A stretch of DNA of 34,093 bases from Ramlibacter sp. (GTDB lineage: Bacteria > Pseudomonadota > Gammaproteobacteria > Burkholderiales > Burkholderiaceae_C), in the NCBI RefSeq assembly GCF_029866045.1, contig NZ_JARXAB010000091.1:1-34093 (forward strand), given 5' to 3'. This document shows, piece by piece, positions 29,324 through 34,093 of this stretch; position 1 is the stretch's first letter, and every line of letters begins with the position of its first letter. The position numbers and the translations under genes were made by a program. A model generated the notes under the pieces. The model had not been told where the DNA came from and ran no database searches. It worked only from the letters and a program-made list of their open reading frames with translations.

Positions 29324-31354
29324 TCAGTTGAGGCGCTTGAAGCCGGCATGGCAGATGGGGCCCCGCAGTAGCGCATGGACGTCCTGTGCGCCTTGCTGGC
29401 AGGACTTGATGAGGCCGAAGACGGGGTCGAGGGCCTCAAAGTAGCTGTCGATGACTTCCGGGGTATGGGCGGTACAGGCGTAGATGCTGTTGGCCGCCAG
29501 GTAGCCCTTTTGCAGCATCTCCTGGGTGAGCAGGGTCTTCCAGGCGAGTGCGTCGGCCCCTTGGAAGCTGAAGCCGGTGAGGGCCGGCAGGCCCCAGTGG
29601 GAAATGGCCAGGCCATGGCGGTCGGCCATGGCTTGCCAGCGCCGGCGGACCTCCAGGCCGATCGCGGTGATCGTCTCCCAGGAGCGCTCGCGCTCCATGA
29701 CCTCCAACGTCCGCAGGGCGGCCGTGGGCCCGATGCGCTCAGTCCAGAAGGTGCTGCTGATGAAGGTCGATTGGGCCGCCTCCATGACCTCGCGCCGTCC
29801 GATGGTGGCGGTGATCGCATAGCCGTTGCCCAGTGCTTTACCGAACATGGCCATATCGGGCTCGACCCCGTAGAGCTTGTGAAGGCCGCCCATGGTCTGG
29901 CGAAAGCCCGAGGTGCATTCGTCGAAGATCAGCACGATGCCGCGCTCTGTCGCCAACTGGCGCACCCGATGCAGAAAGTCACCCTGGGGTCCCTCGTTGC
30001 GCGAGACCTCCATCTTGATCACGCCGATCTCGTTGGCGTCGACCAGGGCTTGCAGTTGTTCAAACTTGTTGTACTCGAAGGGCAAGACTGTTCCGCGCAG
30101 GTTGCGTGGCACGCCCTTGGGCTCTAGACCTGGCAACAGATGCCCGTCGAGGTTGGCGTCGTCGGCCAGGTTCGCCGACAGGTACCAGTCGTGCCAGCCG
30201 TGGTAACCGCAGATGGCGACCTTGTCACGACCCGAGGCCGCACGGGCGATCCGCACGGCGATGGCATTGGCCTCACCGCCTGAGCGCGCAAGCCGGGCCA
30301 TGTCGGCCCAGGGATGGAGTTCGACCAGCTTCTCGGCCAGGTACACCTCCTCGGGGCAGTTGAGCGTGGACATGTTGCCAGCCTGGACCGTCTGCATGAC
30401 AGCGGCATCTACCTCAGCATGACCATAGCCCAGGGTGTTGGTCCCGATGCCCATGATGGACATGTCGATGTAGCGCTTGCCATCGAGGTCCCACACCTCG
30501 CAGCCCTTGGCCTTAGAGAAATAGGCAGGCCATTGCTCCGGAAGGAACATCTCCGCCCGTTTGGACAGCAGCATGTTGCCGCCCGGGATGACGTGTCGCG
30601 CGCGTTTCCAGAGTTTCTGACCCGTGCTCATCGTGGCTCCCTCGTTTCTCTCAATATCCTGATTGGCCCGAAATATCTCGGGCTCCCGGCGCTGCAGGTC
30701 CAACACCTGAGTCCATGAAAAATGGATGTCCGGCGCGAATCGCTCGAACACTTGGCGTACGACCGCGTAGTCGGCGGGTTCGTCGACAGTCCAGCGCAGG
30801 TGGGCCAGGTCGCCCGGACACTGGAGGGCTGACTGTGTGAACAGGTCGGCCCTTCGCAGGTAAGGGGTGACATGCTCGCGGTCATGCGGCGTGGTCGCTT
30901 CCCGTCCGGCGCGCTCGAGCGCGCTGCGGCGAAAAACCTCCACATCCAGACCATCGGGGTAGGCGGGAGGCCCCGCGTTCCCCAGGTAGTCGACATTGCG
31001 GGTGCGAAATTCCTGCACGCACTGGTCCACCAACGCCGGGTCGACCAGGGGGCAGTCACCGGTGATTCGCACCAGGGTGTCGGCGTCGGTCAATTGGCAG
31101 GCCGAAAGGTAGCGGGCCAGCACGTCGGCCTCGTCACCCTGGACGCAGGCGTAGCCCAGGTCGCGCACCAACTCGACGAGCGGGGCGTTGGCAGGGTCCA
31201 CAGAGGTGGCGACGATGATCTGATCGATCTCGACTGCCCGCGACAGGCGCGCGAGCAGCACCTCCATCATCGCCTGATGGCCAATGGGTAGCATGACCTT
31301 GCCCGGGAGTCGGGTTGAGCCCATGCGGGCCTGAACGATGGCCGCGACGGTCAC
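29324..31354 (-). CDS. Fused SpsF-type cytidylyltransferase and class III aminotransferase
   Basis: One 676-residue frame joins two enzymes. Residues 1-241 form an SpsF/NeuA-like cytidylyltransferase, which activates acidic sugars with CMP: AAIVQARMGSTRLPGKVMLP and VRITGDCPLVDP. Residues 242-676 form a PLP aminotransferase of the glutamate-1-semialdehyde type, with ARHVIPGGN, LIFDECTSGFR (Asp478) and FGKALGNG (PLP Lys506). The GTG start overlaps the upstream reductase stop (GTGA). The joint carries its own ribosome-binding site and ATG (30631), so a free aminotransferase may also be made. The aminotransferase could add an amino group to a precursor sugar; the substrate is unknown. Confidence 0.85.
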   Translation of the reverse strand: MTVAAIVQARMGSTRLPGKVMLPIGHQAMMEVLLARLSRAVEIDQIIVATSVDPANAPLVELVRDLGYACVQGDEADVLARYLSACQLTDADTLVRITGDCPLVDPALVDQCVQEFRTRNVDYLGNAGPPAYPDGLDVEVFRRSALERAGREATTPHDREHVTPYLRRADLFTQSALQCPGDLAHLRWTVDEPADYAVVRQVFERFAPDIHFSWTQVLDLQRREPEIFRANQDIERNEGATMSTGQKLWKRARHVIPGGNMLLSKRAEMFLPEQWPAYFSKAKGCEVWDLDGKRYIDMSIMGIGTNTLGYGHAEVDAAVMQTVQAGNMSTLNCPEEVYLAEKLVELHPWADMARLARSGGEANAIAVRIARAASGRDKVAICGYHGWHDWYLSANLADDANLDGHLLPGLEPKGVPRNLRGTVLPFEYNKFEQLQALVDANEIGVIKMEVSRNEGPQGDFLHRVRQLATERGIVLIFDECTSGFRQTMGGLHKLYGVEPDMAMFGKALGNGYAITATIGRREVMEAAQSTFISSTFWTERIGPTAALRTLEVMERERSWETITAIGLEVRRRWQAMADRHGLAISHWGLPALTGFSFQGADALAWKTLLTQEMLQKGYLAANSIYACTAHTPEVIDSYFEALDPVFGLIKSCQQGAQDVHALLRGPICHAGFKRLN
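30629..30643 (-). promoter_or_regulatory. Internal ribosome-binding site and start at the fusion joint
   Basis: On the minus strand GAGGGA (30643-30638) lies six bases before an in-frame ATG (30631-30629). The ATG opens a 435-residue product matching the usual N terminus of glutamate-1-semialdehyde-type aminotransferases. No stop codon separates it from the upstream domain. Confidence 0.6.
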
Positions 31355-32226
31355 AAGGTACCCCAGGCTGCGGGGTTGAGGATCCGGGGTTCGAACTCCG
31401 GCCAGCGAGGCCCTTCGTCAAGAGGAGCCCCCGCGATCGCCAAGACTTGCCGCAACTGCTCTGGGCTGTCAAACCCGAGGACGATCTTTTCGACCTGAGG
31501 CACCGCCATGAGGAATCGGATGCAGGCCTCGACCGCGGACAGGTTCCGTTGGCCGAGCCAAGCCTGCCAAAAGTCCCAAAGATGTTGCCATGCGGGGAAC
31601 CGGTCGCGTTGCACCTGCTGGTCGAGAAGCAAGCCTTGAAGGAAGGCCGAGCGGGCGTGGAGCGCCACACCTTGGTCAGCGAGCCGTGTTGCCCAGCCGG
31701 AGGTGAGCATGCGACGGTCCAGAATGCTCAGGGGCGCCTGCACCAGGTCAAACCGGTGGACCGCCATCAGGGCGGGCAACTCCGCAGGGTCGTAGATCGA
31801 GACACCTATGGCTTGTGCGGCGCCTGCTTGCTGCAAATCTCGGAGGGCACCCAGGAGGGCTGGCCCCATGGGCTCCAGCAACTGACCCGGGCGATGCAAG
31901 AGCAAACCGCTCAGGGGCCTTGCACCCAGGCCAAGCCGGGCGCGGCTCTGTGCGACCTGAGCATGGATCCAGGCCGCCACGTCCGATACGGAGTCCGGAA
32001 CAGGCGGCAATTTGGTCACGACCTGCCAGCCCTCTAGCTCGCATCGGCCCAAGACCGACTCGCTCTGACCGTAGGCCATGGCGGTGTCGACGGTGTCCAC
32101 CCCTAGGGAACGGGCGGTGCAAAGGATGGCCTGGGCCTTTTCCTGGGGGACCTGTCCCGCCCGGTTGGTCACACCATAGTCGAGCCCGAACTGGGCGGTA
32201 CCCAGGGCGAGCCGCTGACCTATCAC
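31351..32226 (-). CDS. Aldo/keto reductase family protein in the glycosylation operon
   Basis: This 291-residue protein has the aldo/keto reductase fold signature. LALGTAQFGLDYGVTN comes first, then VDTVDTAMAYGQSE (catalytic Asp and Tyr), VVTKLP (Lys) and LLLHRP (His), which complete the usual tetrad. IGVSIYDPAELPAL and the final KIVLGFDSPEQL are typical later parts. Such enzymes reduce aldehydes or ketones with NAD(P)H. Its GTG start overlaps the pseC stop and its stop overlaps the fused gene start, so it is tightly coupled to sugar synthesis. A role in reducing a keto-sugar intermediate is inferred. Confidence 0.85.
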   Translation of the reverse strand: MIGQRLALGTAQFGLDYGVTNRAGQVPQEKAQAILCTARSLGVDTVDTAMAYGQSESVLGRCELEGWQVVTKLPPVPDSVSDVAAWIHAQVAQSRARLGLGARPLSGLLLHRPGQLLEPMGPALLGALRDLQQAGAAQAIGVSIYDPAELPALMAVHRFDLVQAPLSILDRRMLTSGWATRLADQGVALHARSAFLQGLLLDQQVQRDRFPAWQHLWDFWQAWLGQRNLSAVEACIRFLMAVPQVEKIVLGFDSPEQLRQVLAIAGAPLDEGPRWPEFEPRILNPAAWGTL

Positions 32227-33407
32227 GGCGTCACCCCGGTGAGCGCCTTCTCCAGGCAGGCGACGATCCAGTCCTGGTCGTCGTCAGTCAGATCAGGGTA
32301 GAGGGGCAGGCTCATCGCCTCCGCGTAGTAGCGTTCGGACTCAGGCAGGGCAGGGGCGCTGGAGCCTCTTCGTTCCCGGTGGTAGGGCTGCATGTGAACC
32401 GGGATGTAGTGCAGGTTGACGCCGATACCGTTTTCACGCAGTTGCGAGAAAACCTCCGAGCGGCTGGCGTTGCCAGGCGTCTCGGGCAGACGGACGATGT
32501 AGAGGTGCCAGCTCGAGTGACCTTCGGGATGCTGCCAAGGGCGGATGACAGGCAGTCCTTCGAGCAGGCGGTCATAGCGTGCAGCCAAGGCGCGCCGCCG
32601 CTCGACGAAGGCGTCTAGCCTTCGCATTTGGCTCAGGCCAAGCGCTGCGTGCAGGTCACTGAGCCGATAGTTCAGGCCCAGGGCCAGTTGCTGGTAGTAC
32701 CAGGGACCGTGGCTGGGCTCGTCCATCTCCGCGGGCTCGCGTGTGATGCCGTGGCTACGCAGTAACGCCATTTGCTGCGCCAGACCCAGATCTTGGGTGA
32801 GGGCGGCGCCACCTTCGCAAGTGGTGATGATTTTTACCGGGTGAAAACTCAGCACCGTGATGTCGCTGTAGCGGCAATTGCCCACTGGCTCTCCGAGGTA
32901 CTCAGCGCCTACCGCGTGTGAGGCATCCTCGATGATCTTGACACCATGGCGGCGTCCCAGGGCGCTGATGGCGGCCATTTCACAGGGCTGGCCGGCCAAG
33001 TGAACTGGAATGATGACCTTGGGCAGGCATCCCTGCGCCGCCGCCTGCGCCAGCTGCTGCTCCAGTGCAGTCGGACTCATGTTGTAGGTGATCGGGTCAA
33101 TGTCGACGAAATCGACCGAGGCCCCGCAGTACAAGGCGCAGTTGGCCGAGGCGACAAAGGTGATCGGAGTGGTCCAGACGCGGTCGCCGGGGCCTACCCC
33201 CAAGGCCAGACAGGCCAGGTGCAGGGCGCTCGTCGCGCTGTTGACCGCGACGGCGTGGGTGACGCCGAACCGTGCCCCCAGTGCCGCCTCAAAGGCAGGA
33301 ACCGCGGGGCCCTGCGTCAGCCAGTCGCCTCGCAGGACACGCGTGACCGCAGCGATGTCCTCGTCATCGATACTCTGGCGCCCATAGGGAATGGTGCGGC
33401 GGGTCAT
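32223..33407 (-). CDS. pseC: UDP-4-keto-6-deoxy-AltNAc 4-aminotransferase PseC
   Basis: PseC catalyses the second step of pseudaminic acid synthesis, adding an amino group at C4 from glutamate using PLP. The 394-residue product is of the DegT/DnrJ/EryC1 family: IPYGRQSIDDEDI at the N terminus, VAVNSATSALHLA, VIIPVHLAGQP, IIEDASHAVGAEY (Asp161 near the PLP ring) and SFHPVKIITTCEGGA with PLP Lys192. These match PseC more closely than related ArnB-type enzymes. It starts two bases after the pseB stop and its stop overlaps the reductase start. Confidence 0.9.
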   Translation of the reverse strand: MTRRTIPYGRQSIDDEDIAAVTRVLRGDWLTQGPAVPAFEAALGARFGVTHAVAVNSATSALHLACLALGVGPGDRVWTTPITFVASANCALYCGASVDFVDIDPITYNMSPTALEQQLAQAAAQGCLPKVIIPVHLAGQPCEMAAISALGRRHGVKIIEDASHAVGAEYLGEPVGNCRYSDITVLSFHPVKIITTCEGGAALTQDLGLAQQMALLRSHGITREPAEMDEPSHGPWYYQQLALGLNYRLSDLHAALGLSQMRRLDAFVERRRALAARYDRLLEGLPVIRPWQHPEGHSSWHLYIVRLPETPGNASRSEVFSQLRENGIGVNLHYIPVHMQPYHRERRGSSAPALPESERYYAEAMSLPLYPDLTDDDQDWIVACLEKALTGVTP

Positions 33408-33409
33408 GC

Positions 33410-34093
33410 TCAGGCCGGCTCGAACTCAGGATCAATATGGGCCCGAATCATTTGACGGATCCCCTCTACTGACAGGAAATCGCCGTTGCTGCCGGAGTCG
33501 TAGCTAAATCCCGGCGCCACCGGGTCGGACTTGCGCAGTTCTCGGTACCGGTTGACGCTCATCGCACTGCTGCCGGAGGGCAGGATTGCGTAGTACGGTC
33601 CCAGGTCCAGGGTGGTTGCGCTGTCTGCGGAGGTGATCATCTCCTCGTGGACTTTTTCACCAGGTCGGCTGCCGACGATGTTGACGCTGCAGTTGGGACC
33701 GATGGCCTCGGCCACATCGCCCACCCGGTAAGACGGGATCTTGGGGACCAAAATCTCGCTGCCCAGTCCGTTCTGGAGTGTCCACATTACCATCTCAACG
33801 CCGTCGGCCAGCGAGATGTTGAATCGGGTCATGTCCGGGTCAGTCAGCGTGAGGCTGCCCTGGCGCGCCTGCTGGAGGAACAACGGGATCACGGATCCGC
33901 GTGAGCCCATGACGTTGCCGTAACGCACGACCGAGAACCGCAAATCGCGTGCACCGCGGAAATTGTTGGCCGCGATGAACAACTTGTCGCTGCACAGCTT
34001 GGTCGCGCCGTACAGGTTGATCGGTGCCGCAGCCTTGTCAGTGGACAGGGCGACGACCCGCTTGACCTGGGTGTCCATGCAGGCCTCGATCAG
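33410..34093 (-). CDS. pseB: UDP-GlcNAc 4,6-dehydratase (inverting) PseB, N-terminal part missing
   Basis: PseB starts pseudaminic acid synthesis by dehydrating and C5-epimerising UDP-GlcNAc. The frame is open to the window end, so the N-terminal NAD-binding part (about 100 residues) lies outside. What is present is typical: VVALSTDKAAAPINLYGATK (the active-site Tyr and Lys of the YxxxK motif), then VVRYGNVMGSRGSVIPLFL and LTDPDMTRFNISLADGVEMV. The C-terminal VGSRPGEKVHEEMITSADS is also characteristic. It would be the first gene of the visible glycosylation operon; its promoter lies outside the window. Confidence 0.92.
   Translation of the reverse strand: MIEACMDTQVKRVVALSTDKAAAPINLYGATKLCSDKLFIAANNFRGARDLRFSVVRYGNVMGSRGSVIPLFLQQARQGSLTLTDPDMTRFNISLADGVEMVMWTLQNGLGSEILVPKIPSYRVGDVAEAIGPNCSVNIVGSRPGEKVHEEMITSADSATTLDLGPYYAILPSGSSAMSVNRYRELRKSDPVAPGFSYDSGSNGDFLSVEGIRQMIRAHIDPEFEPA

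Overview
The window is a high-GC (roughly 65% by eye) chromosomal segment from a flagellated member of the Pseudomonadota. FlhF/FlhG next to the flagellar sigma factor FliA, FlgP/FlgT-type outer-membrane ring proteins, sigma54-type promoters ahead of rod and P-ring genes, and FlgM/FliA control together indicate a polar flagellum of a beta- or gammaproteobacterium. The sequence alone does not allow a genus call. No rRNA, tRNA, CRISPR array, insertion sequence or prophage was seen.

Layout. (1) 1-4017, plus strand: the 3' part of flhF, then flhG, fliA and two unrecognised genes, closely packed like one regulatory operon. (2) 4136-8586, plus strand: a sigma28-type promoter followed by fliS, flgP-like, flgT-like, a FimV/LysM-like gene, a fliK-like gene and a small gene for a stand-alone FlhB C-terminal domain, with gaps of 28 bp or less. 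(3) 8662-10400, minus strand: flgA, flgM and flgN. flgM has its own sigma28-type promoter and flgA a sigma54-type one. (4) 10535-11584, plus strand: a LysM plus lytic-transglycosylase-like protein. (5) 11603-23218, plus strand: a near-perfect sigma54 promoter, then flgBCDEFGHIJKL. FlgE and FlgK are unusually long and FlgJ has only its rod-binding half. (6) 23280-27462, plus strand: fliD, flaG and two near-identical short flagellins, ending in a 16-bp perfect-stem bidirectional terminator. (7) 27491-34093, minus strand: a flagellin-glycosylation operon read as pseB (cut by the window edge), pseC, an aldo/keto reductase, a fused cytidylyltransferase-aminotransferase, and a Maf-type glycosyltransferase.

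How the genes fit together. FlhF and FlhG set the position and number of flagella. Sigma54-type promoters drive rod, hook and P-ring genes. FliA, held by FlgM until hook completion, then reads promoters of the form TCAAGT-N13-GCCGAT, seen ahead of fliS, flaG, fliC2, flgM and (weaker) fliC1. The glycosylation operon should make a nonulosonic-acid-type sugar that the Maf protein adds to flagellin.

Most noteworthy points: the transglycosylase-like gene beside a FlgJ that lacks a hydrolase domain; the in-frame cytidylyltransferase-aminotransferase fusion that keeps a ribosome-binding site and start codon at its joint; overlapping face-to-face sigma54-type promoters at flgA; and a six-gene late operon joining FliS, H-ring-like proteins, a FimV-like protein, FliK and a free FlhB tail.
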